Source: Catalinimonas alkaloidigena
GTDB lineage: Bacteria; Bacteroidota; Bacteroidia; Cytophagales; Flexibacteraceae
Assembly (NCBI RefSeq): GCF_900100765.1
Contig: NZ_FNFO01000003.1
Location: 310,001 to 374,000, forward strand
Length of the DNA stretch: 64,000 nucleotides
Reading direction: 5' to 3'
In this document: one piece after another, positions 1 through 8,078 of the stretch
Layout of the letters: every line of letters begins with the position of its first letter
Numbering within the stretch: position 1 is the first letter of the stretch
The notes under the pieces: generated by a model
Told to the model about the DNA's origin: nothing
Seen by the model: the letters and a program-made list of their open reading frames with translations, nothing else
The model's database searches: none
Position numbers and translations under genes: made by a program

Positions 1-459
1 ACGACGCGTTTCCTGCATCAGGCGGTGACGCAACTCTAGGTTCCGCCGCACCGGTGCGCGGCGCAGGTCCAGGTAGCGGTACTTCATGCGCAGGTCTTCG
101 CCCCCGTCGGTTTCGTCTTCGATCAGGAAAGGCGGCAACTTGGCCGGGTTCAGCACCTTCAACTCCTGCACACGCACTTCGATGGCGCCCGTCGGGATTT
201 TATCGTTTTTCGACAACCGTTCAATCACCTTGCCGTGCACCTGCACCACAAACTCACGCCCCAGTTCACGGGCCGCTTCAAGCAATGCCTCCGCCTCTAC
301 TCCCTCTTCCAGAATCAGTTGAGTCAGTCCGTAGCGGTCGCGCAAATCGATCCAGAGAATGCCCCCTTTATCGCGGATGCGCTGCACCCAGCCGCTCAAA
401 GTGACTTCCTGATTGACGTGTTCGAGGCGCAATTCGCCGCAGGTATGTGTTCTTAGCAT
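1..459 (-). CDS. aspS: Aspartate--tRNA ligase, N-terminal part (cut by window edge)
   Basis: Charges tRNA-Asp with aspartate in the cytoplasm. The 153 visible residues begin [11 protein letters not shown] and contain the OB-fold anticodon-binding domain (about residues 18-105, with [11 protein letters not shown] and [13 protein letters not shown]) and then the start of the class II catalytic domain with the family signature KYRYLDLRR near residue 140. The ATG at 457-459 is the natural start, and a promoter box lies 43 bases upstream on the same strand. The rest of the gene (motifs 1-3 and the insertion domain) lies left of the window. It diverges from the small exported protein at 550. Family assignment is firm from the motifs; discrimination of Asp from Asp/Asn charging cannot be judged from this part. 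Confidence 0.95.
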   Translation of the reverse strand, partial: MLRTHTCGELRLEHVNQEVTLSGWVQRIRDKGGILWIDLRDRYGLTQLILEEGVEAEALLEAARELGREFVVQVHGKVIERLSKNDKIPTGAIEVRVQELKVLNPAKLPPFLIEDETDGGEDLRMKYRYLDLRRAPVRRNLELRHRLMQETRR

Positions 460-501
460 GGTTCTTGTGTATGGAAATCGCGTATTTTCGCTGAAAGTGG
501 G

Positions 502-509
502 CAAAATTA
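502..509 (-). promoter_or_regulatory. Promoter -7 box for aspS
   Basis: On the minus strand this reads TAATTTTG, an exact match to the Bacteroidota TAnnTTTG box, 43 bases ahead of the aspS ATG. It faces the box at 516-523. No clear -33 TTTG was picked out. Confidence 0.6.
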
Positions 510-515
510 CTAGAT

Positions 516-523
516 TAATTTTG
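516..523 (+). promoter_or_regulatory. Promoter -7 box for the exported protein at 550
   Basis: TAATTTTG matches TAnnTTTG exactly and lies 26 bases before the ATG at 550. It is the mirror image of the aspS box, six bases away. Confidence 0.6.
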
Positions 524-549
524 TTCCGTTTCCCGAAGCATTCAACGTT

Positions 550-1101
550 ATGAAGTGGATTTTGCTATTTAGCTTTTTAGGCACTGTGCTGCCGTGGTGG
601 ACATCTCCCGTTCAGGACAACCTGACACGCGTCAAGCTGTCGGACCATATCAGCGTCTCCCTGCCCAAAGATTTTATGCCCATGTCGGAGGCTGACATTC
701 AGCGGCGTCACCTCTCCTACCGGCGTCCGGTGGCGATGTATACCGAAGGCAGCGGACAAGTAGACTTTGGCTTCAATGCCTCCCACAACGACAACTGGAG
801 CGTGAAAGACCTGCCGATTCTGCAATCGTTTTACGAGTCGACCATCCGCAGCATGTACACAGACGTAGAGTTTTTGCGGCGCGATCAGACGGAAATCAAT
901 GGCAAGCCCTTCGTGGTATTCGAGTTCGTTTCGACCGTAACGGAAGAAGGACGCGCCCCCATCCGCAAGTACACGTATATCCAGTATACCATCCGGAAAA
1001 GTTATACGCTGGTGTTTCACTTCACCTGCCCGGCCGAGCAGCAAACGCGCTGGCAGCCTACCGCAGTGGCAATTATGCAGTCGGTGAAAGTGGAGGGGTA
1101 G
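550..1101 (+). CDS. Exported protein of unknown function (183 aa)
   Basis: I do not recognise a named family. The first 20 or so residues ([20 protein letters not shown]) look like a signal peptide or anchor, so the protein probably acts in the periplasm or envelope. The mature part alternates beta strands and one amphipathic helix (about residues 85-105), ending in a strand-rich segment ([20 protein letters not shown]). That layout recalls small PsbP/DcrB-like domains of Bacteroidota, but this is an impression of shape and not a motif match. It has its own promoter shared back-to-back with aspS and is followed by a repeat-like intergenic region, so it is probably monocistronic. Confidence 0.7.
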   Translation: MKWILLFSFLGTVLPWWTSPVQDNLTRVKLSDHISVSLPKDFMPMSEADIQRRHLSYRRPVAMYTEGSGQVDFGFNASHNDNWSVKDLPILQSFYESTIRSMYTDVEFLRRDQTEINGKPFVVFEFVSTVTEEGRAPIRKYTYIQYTIRKSYTLVFHFTCPAEQQTRWQPTAVAIMQSVKVEG

Positions 1102-1134
1102 GTTCGGACACTTTGTAATTCTACCGCAAGCGTT

Positions 1135-1255
1135 CGGCCGCGCCTGGTTAGCCACGCCGCGTAGCTTGTAGTAGAGATGCGGTGCCCACTAAATCTTCTA
1201 GCGATAGCAAAGATTTCTCACTACGCGATGCTTCGTTCGAAATGACAAAAATCGA
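1135..1255. repeat. Probable dispersed intergenic repeat element
   Basis: The spacer between the convergent ends of the 550 gene and rimO holds no gene. It has the look of short interspersed elements of Cytophagales genomes: a GTAGAGATGCGG block, an inverted pair AAATCTT / AAGATTT (about 1190-1215) and a tail ACTACGCG..CTTCGTTCGAAATGAC. I recall the last motif as recurrent in this group. No second copy was spotted in the window, so repeat status rests on resemblance. Confidence 0.4.
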
Positions 1256-1281
1256 GAGTTTCGTTTTCCAGTGATATCCGC

Positions 1282-2595
1282 TTAAACTATCACAGATCCA
1301 TACAGATCAAACTCGGCGGCGCTGTCGATCTTGACCTGGGCGAAGTCGCCGATGCGGACGTAGTGTTTGGCAGCGTCTACTAACACTTCGTTATCGACTT
1401 CCGGAGAATCGAATTCGGTCCGGCCGATGAAGTAGCCACCCTCTTTCCGGTCGAACAACACTTTATACGTCCTGCCGATTTTTTCCTGGTTCAGCTCCCA
1501 CGAAATACTTTCCTGCAATTCCATGACGGCATCGGCCCGTTCCTGTTTCACTTCTGCCGGCACATCGTCGGGTTGTTGGAAGGCGTGCGTATTTTCTTCG
1601 TGCGAATAGGTAAAGATGCCGAGACGGTCGAAGCGGGAGCGCTCCACAAACTGGTACATTTCTTCAAATTCGGCTTCGGTTTCGCCGGGATAACCCGCGA
1701 TGAGCGTCGTACGCAGCGCAATGCCGGGCACGCGGTCGCGGATGGTATGGATCAGTGCCTCAGTTTTTTCGCGGGTGATGCCGCGCCGCATCCGCCTCAG
1801 CACGTCGGTCGAGCCGTGTTGCAGGGGCATGTCGAGGTACTTGCAGATGTGCGGATGGTCGCGCATCACGTCCAGAATATCGAGCGGAAAACCTGACGGA
1901 TAAGCGTACTGCAAACGAATCCAGTCGATGCCTTCCACGTCGGCCAGGCGCGCGACCAGTTCCGACAGGTTGCGCTTTTTATAAATATCAAGCCCGTAGT
2001 ACGTCAGGTCCTGCGCAATCAGGATCAGCTCTTTAGTCCCTTGGCGGGCCAGGTTGCGCGCCTGCTGGGTGAGCAATTCCATCGGCTGGGAAACGTGCCC
2101 GCCCCGCATCAGCGGAATGGCACAGAACGAACAGGGGCGGTCGCACCCTTCAGCAATTTTAAGGTAGGCAAAGTGGGCAGGCGTGGTCAGCAGACGTTCG
2201 CCAACCAACTCCTGTTTGTAATCGGCCCGCAGCGTCTTCAGAAGCCGCGGCAGTTCGTTGGTTCCGAACCAGGCATCGACGCTCGGAATCTCCGGAGCTA
2301 ATTCGTCTTTGTACCGGTGCGAAAGACAACCAGTCACGTAAAGTTTGTCGATCAGGCCGTCTTCCTTCGCGTCGGCGTAACGCAAGATGGTGTCGATCGA
2401 TTCCTGCTTGGCATTCTCAATAAAGCCGCAAGTATTCACGACAATCACGTTGGCTTCATCGTCCTGCGCTTCGTGCGTGGCTTCGAGCTGATTGCCCTTC
2501 AGTTGCGTCAGCAGCGTTTCCGAATCCACCAGATTCTTGGAACAGCCCAGCGTGACGATGTTGATTTTATGCTTCCGGTTTCCTTTTGTCCTCAT
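1282..2595 (-). CDS. rimO: Ribosomal protein S12 methylthiotransferase RimO
   Basis: Radical-SAM enzyme that adds a methylthio group to the conserved aspartate of ribosomal protein S12. The 437 residues show the full MTTase layout: N-terminal UPF0004 domain with three cluster cysteines (C18 in TLGCSKN, C56 in NTCGF, C90 in VTGC), the radical-SAM cluster motif CDRPCSFC (C151, C155, C158), then a TIM-barrel core and a C-terminal TRAM domain (about residues 370-437). The TLGCSKN start separates RimO from MiaB. ATG start at 2595. It is the last gene of the minus-strand run ftsY, secreted protein, rimO, with only 35 bases before it. Confidence 0.96.
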   Translation of the reverse strand: MRTKGNRKHKINIVTLGCSKNLVDSETLLTQLKGNQLEATHEAQDDEANVIVVNTCGFIENAKQESIDTILRYADAKEDGLIDKLYVTGCLSHRYKDELAPEIPSVDAWFGTNELPRLLKTLRADYKQELVGERLLTTPAHFAYLKIAEGCDRPCSFCAIPLMRGGHVSQPMELLTQQARNLARQGTKELILIAQDLTYYGLDIYKKRNLSELVARLADVEGIDWIRLQYAYPSGFPLDILDVMRDHPHICKYLDMPLQHGSTDVLRRMRRGITREKTEALIHTIRDRVPGIALRTTLIAGYPGETEAEFEEMYQFVERSRFDRLGIFTYSHEENTHAFQQPDDVPAEVKQERADAVMELQESISWELNQEKIGRTYKVLFDRKEGGYFIGRTEFDSPEVDNEVLVDAAKHYVRIGDFAQVKIDSAAEFDLYGSVIV

Positions 2596-2630
2596 AGCTC
2601 ACAAGCAACTCTTCTTTCTCCCCAAAAGGT

Positions 2631-3140
2631 TCAATACGCGGCCTCGTAATCGATATCGAACGAAATATCGGTGACCTCATCCTCCTCAATATCGACGGGA
2701 AAAATGTAACCGTCTCCATCAAATCCGTTGGCATAATAGCGATCTTTTTCGCGCACGAACACGGAATAGTGGCCGGCGGGCAGACGCACCTGGAAACAGC
2801 CGGTGCTATCCGACTGCGCTACCGCGATGGGTTCGGTGGCTAACGAATCGTAGAAGGGAGCTTCTGTAGCGAACGCTTCGCTCAATTTGGTCAGGGGAAA
2901 AATGTAGACTTCGCGCACCACCGGTTGGCCGGCGGCGGCCCGTGGGTCCAGGTCAGGACCGGGCATCAGATTCCCCGATTTGAAGGTGACCACCCCCCGC
3001 AAGCCTTGCTGCAAGGGTTCTGAACACCCCACCGGAACGTCGTCCTGCGCGGAGGTGCACTCCTCGGCTGTGCAGAGAAAAAATACGATGAGCAGCGCGG
3101 CCCAGCTAGTTTTTCTTGAAAAGAGAGTCGACAAATTCAT
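2631..3140 (-). CDS. Secreted protein with carboxypeptidase-regulatory-like fold (169 aa)
   Basis: Unnamed protein. An N-terminal signal sequence (about residues 1-31, hydrophobic core AALLIVFFLC) is followed by a beta-rich body in which GVVTF near residue 50, REVYIFPL, then GCFQVRLPAGHYSVFV (about residues 114-129) match the pattern of carboxypeptidase-regulatory/CNA-B-like domains, where a strand precedes a 'LPAGxYxV' hairpin. Such domains bind or display rather than catalyse. The ATG at 3138-3140 lies inside the 3' end of ftsY (35-base overlap), so translation may be coupled. No later in-frame Met precedes the signal core, which supports this start. Placement between ftsY and rimO looks incidental. 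Confidence 0.75.
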   Translation of the reverse strand: MNLSTLFSRKTSWAALLIVFFLCTAEECTSAQDDVPVGCSEPLQQGLRGVVTFKSGNLMPGPDLDPRAAAGQPVVREVYIFPLTKLSEAFATEAPFYDSLATEPIAVAQSDSTGCFQVRLPAGHYSVFVREKDRYYANGFDGDGYIFPVDIEEDEVTDISFDIDYEAAY

Positions 3141-4062
3141 ACTTATTGAATACTTGCAGATCGTCGACTTTTTCGCCTACGCCAATGTATTTCACCGGAA
3201 TGCTCAGCTGATCCGAGATTCCGATTACCACGCCGCCTTTGGCAGTGCCGTCCAGTTTGGTGATGGCCAACGCATTTACTTCTGTAACGCGCATAAACTC
3301 TTTGGCCTGGATCATGGCGTTCTGCCCCGTGCTGCCGTCGAGCACCAGCATTACCTCGTGCGGTGCCTCAGGAATGTACTTCTGCATGACGCGTTTGATC
3401 TTGGCCAACTCGTTCATCAGGTTGACCTTGTTGTGCAGACGCCCGGCCGTATCGATCAAGATTACGTCCGCGCCTTGCTCTACTCCTTGCTTGACGGCAT
3501 CGAAGGCGACAGAAGCCGGGTCGGTATTCATTCCGTGCGAAACCACCGGCACGCCGGTCCGTTCACCCCACAATTTCAGCTGGTCGACAGCCGCAGCGCG
3601 AAATGTATCGGCCGCACCCAGGATTACTTTTTTGCCCGATTTCTTGAACTGGGCAGCCAGTTTGCCAATCGTTGTGGTTTTGCCGACGCCGTTTACGCCC
3701 ACGACCAGAATTACGTACGGGCCGTTGACCTTCGGCAGGTCGTAGCCTTGCGCAGTGTCCGGCTGGGTGGCGTTCAGCAAACGCGCGATCTCCTCTTTCA
3801 GGATTTTGTCGAGCTCGGTCGCATTGAGGTACAGATCACGGGCCACTCGCTTTTCGATGGCGTCGATGATCTTCACCGTGGTGTCGACCCCTACGTCCGA
3901 GCTTACCAACACATTCTCCAGCTCGTCGAGCACCTCTTCGTCTACCTTCGAACGGCCCACCATGGCCTTCCCCAGTTTGTTGAAGAAGTTGGTGTTGGTC
4001 TTTTCGAGGCCCTTGTCGAGCGACTCTTTTTTCTCTTTGGAAAATAATCCGAACAGTGCCAT
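3106..4062 (-). CDS. ftsY: Signal recognition particle receptor FtsY
   Basis: SRP-receptor GTPase that docks the SRP-ribosome complex at the membrane for co-translational insertion. The 318 residues begin with a short amphipathic membrane-targeting stretch (MALFGLFSKEKKE) rather than the long acidic A domain of E. coli FtsY. A four-helix N domain is followed by the G domain: G1 GVNGVGKTT at 122-130, DTFRAAA near 152, DTAGR at 204-208 and TKLDGTAKGG from 268. C-terminal GEKVDDLQVF is typical of SRP GTPases. A terminator-like hairpin at 4183-4212 separates it from the upstream DUF4295 gene, so it probably has its own promoter or relies on read-through. Confidence 0.97.
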   Translation of the reverse strand: MALFGLFSKEKKESLDKGLEKTNTNFFNKLGKAMVGRSKVDEEVLDELENVLVSSDVGVDTTVKIIDAIEKRVARDLYLNATELDKILKEEIARLLNATQPDTAQGYDLPKVNGPYVILVVGVNGVGKTTTIGKLAAQFKKSGKKVILGAADTFRAAAVDQLKLWGERTGVPVVSHGMNTDPASVAFDAVKQGVEQGADVILIDTAGRLHNKVNLMNELAKIKRVMQKYIPEAPHEVMLVLDGSTGQNAMIQAKEFMRVTEVNALAITKLDGTAKGGVVIGISDQLSIPVKYIGVGEKVDDLQVFNKYEFVDSLFKKN

Positions 4063-4182
4063 ACGTGATCAGACTTATAAGGCGACAGAATAAAGAGAGT
4101 CAGCATCGCGTCCGGCTTGCTTGCCAGGATGCTGTACGTCTCGTGCAGGGCACGTGGGGACGTGCTTCCGCCGACAAATTAC

Positions 4183-4212
4183 ATAATAAAAAAGTCCCGC
4201 TAAAGGGACTTT
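4183..4212 (-). terminator. Intrinsic terminator after rpmG-DUF4295
   Basis: AAAGTCCC (4191-4198) pairs with GGGACTTT (4205-4212) around a six-base loop. Read on the minus strand the stem runs into a T-rich tail. It lies 28 bases beyond the DUF4295 stop and 120 bases before ftsY. Confidence 0.8.
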
Positions 4213-4239
4213 CTAAGAAGGTACGATGTCGAAGCTGGT

Positions 4240-4398
4240 TTACTTACCAGCCAGAAAATCTTTCACCATTTCCTGAGGGATGATCTCTTCTTTGAAGATA
4301 TAGGCACCGGTTTTCTCCGATTTTACTGCCTTGATCACCTTCGTGAAGTTCTTGACACCCTCGGTTTTCTTCAGGGTTGCAACTACTTTCTTAGCCAT
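4240..4398 (-). CDS. DUF4295 family small protein (52 aa)
   Basis: Tiny basic protein MAKKVVATLKK...EMVKDFLAGK. The sequence fits DUF4295, a Bacteroidota-specific family whose members are about 50 residues long and lie directly downstream of rpmG; function is not established in what I recall, but the setting and lysine content suggest association with the ribosome. Start ATG at 4396-4398, stop TAA at 4240-4242. Only three bases separate it from rpmG, so the two are cotranscribed, and a strong terminator follows. Confidence 0.88.
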   Translation of the reverse strand: MAKKVVATLKKTEGVKNFTKVIKAVKSEKTGAYIFKEEIIPQEMVKDFLAGK

Positions 4399-4401
4399 AG
4401 T

Positions 4402-4584
4402 TTATTTGATTTCCCGATGAACGGTATATTTTCTAAGAACGGGGTTGTATTTCTTCAATTCCAGACGCTCCGGATGGTTTTTCCGGTTCTTGGTCGTGAT
4501 GTAACGAGACGTACCGGGAAGTCCGGTCGTTTTATGTTCAGTGCATTCCAGAATGACCTGAATCCGGTTACCTTTCTTTGCCAT
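4402..4584 (-). CDS. rpmG: 50S ribosomal protein L33
   Basis: Small protein of the large ribosomal subunit, near the exit-site tRNA. The 60 residues show the L33 pattern: basic start [15 protein letters not shown], then [25 protein letters not shown] and the end HREIK. Only one cysteine is present, so this is the zinc-independent (C-minus) form. In many Bacteroidota rpmB precedes rpmG; here no L28 gene is found upstream. An exact promoter box lies at 4615-4622, and DUF4295 follows after three bases. Confidence 0.97.
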   Translation of the reverse strand: MAKKGNRIQVILECTEHKTTGLPGTSRYITTKNRKNHPERLELKKYNPVLRKYTVHREIK

Positions 4585-4614
4585 TGGATAAGCTTCTTTG
4601 ATTCAAAAGGACCG

Positions 4615-4622
4615 CAAATTTA
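4615..4622 (-). promoter_or_regulatory. Promoter -7 box for rpmG
   Basis: Minus-strand TAAATTTG followed by CGG, an exact TAnnTTTG match 30 bases ahead of the rpmG ATG. Its position directly before rpmG confirms that no rpmB is in this transcript. Confidence 0.65.
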
Positions 4623-4732
4623 GAAAAAGCGATTTAATAAAACCATCCCCCTCCTTATTAATTTTTCGCTTTTGCTTCGCACCCGGCCATCGCACCAAGA
4701 CATTTCTTACAGCCTTACTGATAATTACGGGA

Positions 4733-4758
4733 AAAGCGGCATCTTTACGCCGCTTTTT
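4733..4758 (+). terminator. Terminator-like hairpin in the leader of the PfkB kinase gene
   Basis: AAAGCGGC (4733-4740) pairs with GCCGCTTT (4749-4756) and runs on into a T-tract. It sits 24 bases before the ATG at 4783. No plus-strand gene lies upstream within the window region, so it would act as a leader hairpin or attenuator, or simply as an insulator. Confidence 0.5.
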
Positions 4759-4782
4759 CAATTCATTCGACTTCTATTCTTT

Positions 4783-5709
4783 ATGAGCTTACTCGTTGTT
4801 GGTTCCGTAGCGCTCGATGCCCTCGAAACTCCCTTTGGCAAAACAGACCGTATTATCGGAGGATCAGGCACTTACATTGCTTTGGCTTCGTCTTTTTTTG
4901 CATCGCAGGTCAACGTGGTGGCCGTAGTCGGCGGCGATTTTCCGAAGGATAAAATTGCGCTGTTCCGGCAAAAAGGCATCAACACCGAGGGCTTGCAAAT
5001 CCGCGAAAACGAGAAATCGTTTTTCTGGGCCGGGCGCTACCACAACGACATGAATTCGCGCGACACGCTCGTGACGGAACTCAACGTGCTGGGCGATTTC
5101 GACCCGATTATTCCCGATGCGTACCAGAACTGTGAGTTTCTGATGCTGGGCAACCTGGCACCCGCGGTACAGTCGACCGTTATTGATCGGTTGAAGAAGC
5201 GCCCGAAGCTGATCGTGATGGACACGATGAACTTCTGGATGGACATCGCCTTGGCCGACCTGCAAGCGGTACTAAAACGAGTCGATGTCCTGTCGATTAA
5301 CGACGAAGAGGCCCGGCAGCTTTCCGGCGAGTATTCGCTGGTAAAGGCCGCCCGCAAGATCATGGGCATGGGTCCCAAGTACCTGATCATCAAGAAAGGA
5401 GAACACGGAGCGCTGCTGTTCCACGGCAACGAAGTCTTTTTTGCACCGGCCCTGCCACTGGAAGAGGTATTCGACCCGACGGGTGCCGGCGATACATTTG
5501 CCGGAGGATTTATCGGCTACCTGGCACGTACTGGCGACATTTCGTTCGACAACATGAAGCGCGCCATCATTTACGGCTCAGCCCTGGCGTCGTTCTGCGT
5601 AGAGCGATTCGGCACCGAACGCCTCGAAAACCTTTCGCCCGATGCCATTGAAGGGCGCGTCCAGGAATTTATCGACCTGGTGCAGTGCGAGATTACACTG
5701 ACGAATTAA
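4783..5709 (+). CDS. PfkB-family carbohydrate kinase (308 aa)
   Basis: Ribokinase-fold kinase that phosphorylates a sugar or nucleoside. The N-terminal substrate-side glycine motif is [12 protein letters not shown] (about residues 26-37), and the C-terminal ATP/anion-hole signature [13 protein letters not shown] (about residues 230-242) carries the catalytic aspartate of GAGD. Length fits the family. The frame is open further upstream, but the ATG at 4783 ([12 protein letters not shown]) starts exactly at the first beta strand of the fold and the upstream extension reads through a terminator-like hairpin, so the shorter form is chosen. Substrate cannot be told from sequence. Its last 17 bases overlap the end of convergent pdxJ. 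Confidence 0.9.
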   Translation: MSLLVVGSVALDALETPFGKTDRIIGGSGTYIALASSFFASQVNVVAVVGGDFPKDKIALFRQKGINTEGLQIRENEKSFFWAGRYHNDMNSRDTLVTELNVLGDFDPIIPDAYQNCEFLMLGNLAPAVQSTVIDRLKKRPKLIVMDTMNFWMDIALADLQAVLKRVDVLSINDEEARQLSGEYSLVKAARKIMGMGPKYLIIKKGEHGALLFHGNEVFFAPALPLEEVFDPTGAGDTFAGGFIGYLARTGDISFDNMKRAIIYGSALASFCVERFGTERLENLSPDAIEGRVQEFIDLVQCEITLTN

Positions 5710-6415
5710 GCTGACGCAGGTAGAGCTGAATCGTATTTTCCAGTCCGAAGTAAAGCGCATCGCAAATCAGCGCGTGCCCGATGGATACTTCCATCAGGTA
5801 GGGAATCTGCTCCTGCAAAAACTTCAGGTTGTGGAGGTCCAGGTCGTGTCCGGCATTCAGGCCTAGTCCCAGTGCCTTGGCCCGTTCCGCGGCTTTGACG
5901 AAAGGCGCTACTGCCTGGGCAGGATTGGACGGATAGAGTTGCGCATAAGGTTCTGTGTACAATTCGATCCGGTCCGTTCCGGTTTCGGCTGCACCTTCGA
6001 CCATGCGCTCATCGGCATCCACGAAAATCGAAGTGCGTACGTCCCAGCGTTTGAGCTGTCGGATGATGTCTTGCAGATAATGTTGATGCGTCAGGGTATC
6101 CCACCCGGCGTTCGAGGTAATGGCATCGGGGCCATCGGGCACCAACGTAGCCTGCGCAGGCCGCACTTCTTCCACAAGGCGCATGAACCGCTCGTCGGGA
6201 CGGCCCTCGATGTTGAACTCCGTTGACAGAACCGGTTTCAGATCAAGCACATCCTGATAACGAATGTGTCGCTCGTCGGGGCGGGGGTGAACGGTAATGC
6301 CCTGTGTTCCGAATCGCTCGCAGTCCAGCGCGGCCTTTACCAGATCTGGATTGTTGCCTCCCCGCGCATTGCGGAGGGTTGCGAGTTTGTTGATGTTGAC
6401 ACTGAGTTTGGTCAT
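5693..6415 (-). CDS. pdxJ: Pyridoxine 5'-phosphate synthase
   Basis: Last step of DXP-dependent vitamin B6 synthesis: condenses 1-deoxyxylulose 5-phosphate with 3-amino-2-oxopropyl phosphate. The 240 residues are of family length and carry the hallmarks [16 protein letters not shown] at the N terminus, [11 protein letters not shown] (about 41-51), FVDAD in the middle, LGLNAGHDL (about 180) and the C-terminal [12 protein letters not shown] phosphate-site segment. ATG start at 6413-6415. It converges on the PfkB kinase with a 17-base overlap of the two 3' ends, and diverges from yqeY. Confidence 0.96.
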   Translation of the reverse strand: MTKLSVNINKLATLRNARGGNNPDLVKAALDCERFGTQGITVHPRPDERHIRYQDVLDLKPVLSTEFNIEGRPDERFMRLVEEVRPAQATLVPDGPDAITSNAGWDTLTHQHYLQDIIRQLKRWDVRTSIFVDADERMVEGAAETGTDRIELYTEPYAQLYPSNPAQAVAPFVKAAERAKALGLGLNAGHDLDLHNLKFLQEQIPYLMEVSIGHALICDALYFGLENTIQLYLRQLNSSV

Positions 6416-6432
6416 CTCCCTGGTTTTTCTAC

Positions 6433-6440
6433 TAACTTTG
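6433..6440 (+). promoter_or_regulatory. Promoter -7 box for the yqeY-cvpA-pabA run
   Basis: TAACTTTG followed by CGGC, an exact TAnnTTTG match 29 bases ahead of the yqeY ATG. The surrounding ACTTTGCGGCAAAGT is nearly palindromic. Confidence 0.65.
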
Positions 6441-6469
6441 CGGCAAAGTAAACGTTTTACCGAAAAATC

Positions 6470-6925
6470 ATGAGCCTGAAAACGCAGATAGACGCTGACT
6501 TAAAAGAAGCCATGCGTGCGAAGGAAAAAGATACACTGGCAACGCTTAGAGCCATCAAATCGCTAATTCTGCTGGAAGAAACAAAGGAAGGTGGCGACGG
6601 CACCCTCAGCGAAGAAGAGGAGATCAAGCTGTTGACCAAGGCAGCGAAACAGCGCCGCGAAGCTGCCGACATCTACCAACAGCAAAACCGTCAGGACCTG
6701 GCCGACACGGAATTGCGGCAGTTGGCCATCATTGAGCGCTACCTCCCCAAACAACTTTCCGAAGAAGAACTGTACCAGCTGATCAACGCCATTGCCAACC
6801 GGGTGGGCGCTGCCGGTCCGCAGGACATGGGCAAAGTGATGGGCGTAGCCAGCAAGGAATTAACCGGACAGGCCGAAGGCAAAACCATCGCGGCCGTTAC
6901 ACGCAACGTGCTGTCTAACCTGTAA
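6470..6925 (+). CDS. GatB/YqeY domain protein
   Basis: Stand-alone YqeY-type protein of 151 residues (the usual size), homologous to the C-terminal tRNA-binding tail of GatB. Helical throughout, starting [19 protein letters not shown] and ending with the signature [23 protein letters not shown] followed by VTRNVL. Its exact role is not settled; the GatB relationship suggests tRNA or amidotransferase interaction. It opens a plus-strand run: cvpA begins eight bases after its stop. ATG start, with an exact promoter box upstream. Confidence 0.93.
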   Translation: MSLKTQIDADLKEAMRAKEKDTLATLRAIKSLILLEETKEGGDGTLSEEEEIKLLTKAAKQRREAADIYQQQNRQDLADTELRQLAIIERYLPKQLSEEELYQLINAIANRVGAAGPQDMGKVMGVASKELTGQAEGKTIAAVTRNVLSNL

Positions 6926-6933
6926 GTACACCG

Positions 6934-7452
6934 TTGGAGCCCCTCGACATCATTCTTCTGGTGCCACTGACTTGGGGCGCTTACCGTGGTTTTCAGGCAG
7001 GGTTGATTGTGGAAGTGGTCAGTACCCTGGGAGCCTTGGTGGGGTTGGTGGTGGCCTTTGCGCTGATGGATTGGGGAACGGCTTTGCTGGCACCCTATGC
7101 CGAAAAGATTGCCTTTCTGGCTCCTTTTGCAGCCTTCATTATCATTTTTCTGGTGGTATTCTGGGGCCTGAACCGTTTGGCGCTGCTGCTGCGTGACGTA
7201 ATTAGGCTGACGCTTTTGGGTTGGCTCGACCGCATTGCCGGTGCATTAGTCGGCATTTTGAAGAGTCTACTCACGCTGGGCCTTTTGCTCTGGGCGGCGC
7301 AATTGGTGCAGTTGCAGCTTCCGACCGATTACACCGAAGGCACGTTCATCTACCCGTTTGTCGCTACGCTAGGGCCTGCGGTCGCCGGATGGCTGACGAC
7401 CACCTTTCCGGCCCTGCAGGAGTGGATTAAGTCGCTACATTTTTCGGCATGA
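6934..7452 (+). CDS. CvpA family membrane protein
   Basis: Integral membrane protein of 172 residues with about four hydrophobic helices (roughly residues 5-22, 28-46, 62-84 and 96-120). The opening PLDIILLVPLTWGAYRGFQAGLI and the later LGWLDRIAGALVGILKSLL are the CvpA family hallmarks. In proteobacteria CvpA is tied to colicin V production and envelope integrity; here only an envelope role can be inferred. The start is a TTG at 6934, since the family motif begins immediately and no ATG is near. It sits eight bases after yqeY and three bases before pabA. Confidence 0.88.
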   Translation: MEPLDIILLVPLTWGAYRGFQAGLIVEVVSTLGALVGLVVAFALMDWGTALLAPYAEKIAFLAPFAAFIIIFLVVFWGLNRLALLLRDVIRLTLLGWLDRIAGALVGILKSLLTLGLLLWAAQLVQLQLPTDYTEGTFIYPFVATLGPAVAGWLTTTFPALQEWIKSLHFSA

Positions 7453-7455
7453 CCC

Positions 7456-8034
7456 GTGCTGTTGTTGATTGACAACTACGATTCGTTTACCTTTAATCTG
7501 GTAGACTATTTTGCCCGACTGGGCGTTATTTGTAGTGTGCGGCGCAACGACGAACCGCCCGAGCGGCTTTTTGAACAGCCCGTCGACGGTGTGGTGCTAT
7601 CACCCGGCCCAGGTACGCCGCAACAGGCTGGTAGGCTGATGGAAGTGATCGACCACTATCACCAACGCCTCCCAATGCTGGGCATCTGTCTGGGGCACCA
7701 GGCCCTTGGCGTCTACTTTGGAGCTGAATTGATCAAAGCAGCTTACCCGATGCATGGCAAGCTGTCGCAGGTACAATTAAGCGACGATTCTGTCTTCCGT
7801 ACGCTTCCACCACAAATTAATGTGGTACGGTACCATTCTTTGTTGCTAGATTACCTTCCGGCATCGCTTCAGGTCACTGCGCGGACCAAACAGGGAGAAA
7901 TTATGGGGTTAGCGCATCGGACGTGGCCGCTGCACGGATGGCAGTTCCATCCGGAAGCCGCCTTGACAGAATACGGGTTGCAGATGCTCAAAAACTGGGT
8001 TGACTTGCATCACTTATCCGATTGCGCTTGTTAA
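7456..8034 (+). CDS. pabA: Aminodeoxychorismate/anthranilate synthase glutaminase subunit
   Basis: Class I glutamine amidotransferase that passes ammonia to a chorismate-using partner (PabB for folate or TrpE for tryptophan). The 192 residues begin LLLIDNYDSFTFNL, the family signature, with the oxyanion PGPGTP at about 50-55, the nucleophile C78 in GICLGHQ, and the triad H165 and E167 in QFHPE. The usual serine after HPE is alanine here. The start is GTG at 7456. No partner large subunit lies in the window, so pabA versus trpG is not decided; the location outside a trp cluster favours pabA. Confidence 0.88.
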   Translation: MLLLIDNYDSFTFNLVDYFARLGVICSVRRNDEPPERLFEQPVDGVVLSPGPGTPQQAGRLMEVIDHYHQRLPMLGICLGHQALGVYFGAELIKAAYPMHGKLSQVQLSDDSVFRTLPPQINVVRYHSLLLDYLPASLQVTARTKQGEIMGLAHRTWPLHGWQFHPEAALTEYGLQMLKNWVDLHHLSDCAC

Positions 8035-8042
8035 TCTTTCTA

Positions 8043-8050
8043 GTATTTTG
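8043..8050 (+). promoter_or_regulatory. Near-match promoter box for the alpha/beta hydrolase
   Basis: GTATTTTGCGG resembles the TAnnTTTG box with one base fewer between TA and TTTG. It lies just after the pabA stop and 28 bases before the ATG at 8079. Confidence 0.4.
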
Positions 8051-8078
8051 CGGTTGCTGGCACTTTATACATCGTTTT

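Noticed and set aside
2980-4047. Long plus-strand frame of 355 codons
   Set aside because: It is antisense to ftsY, whose GTPase motifs are complete, and has no recognisable domain.
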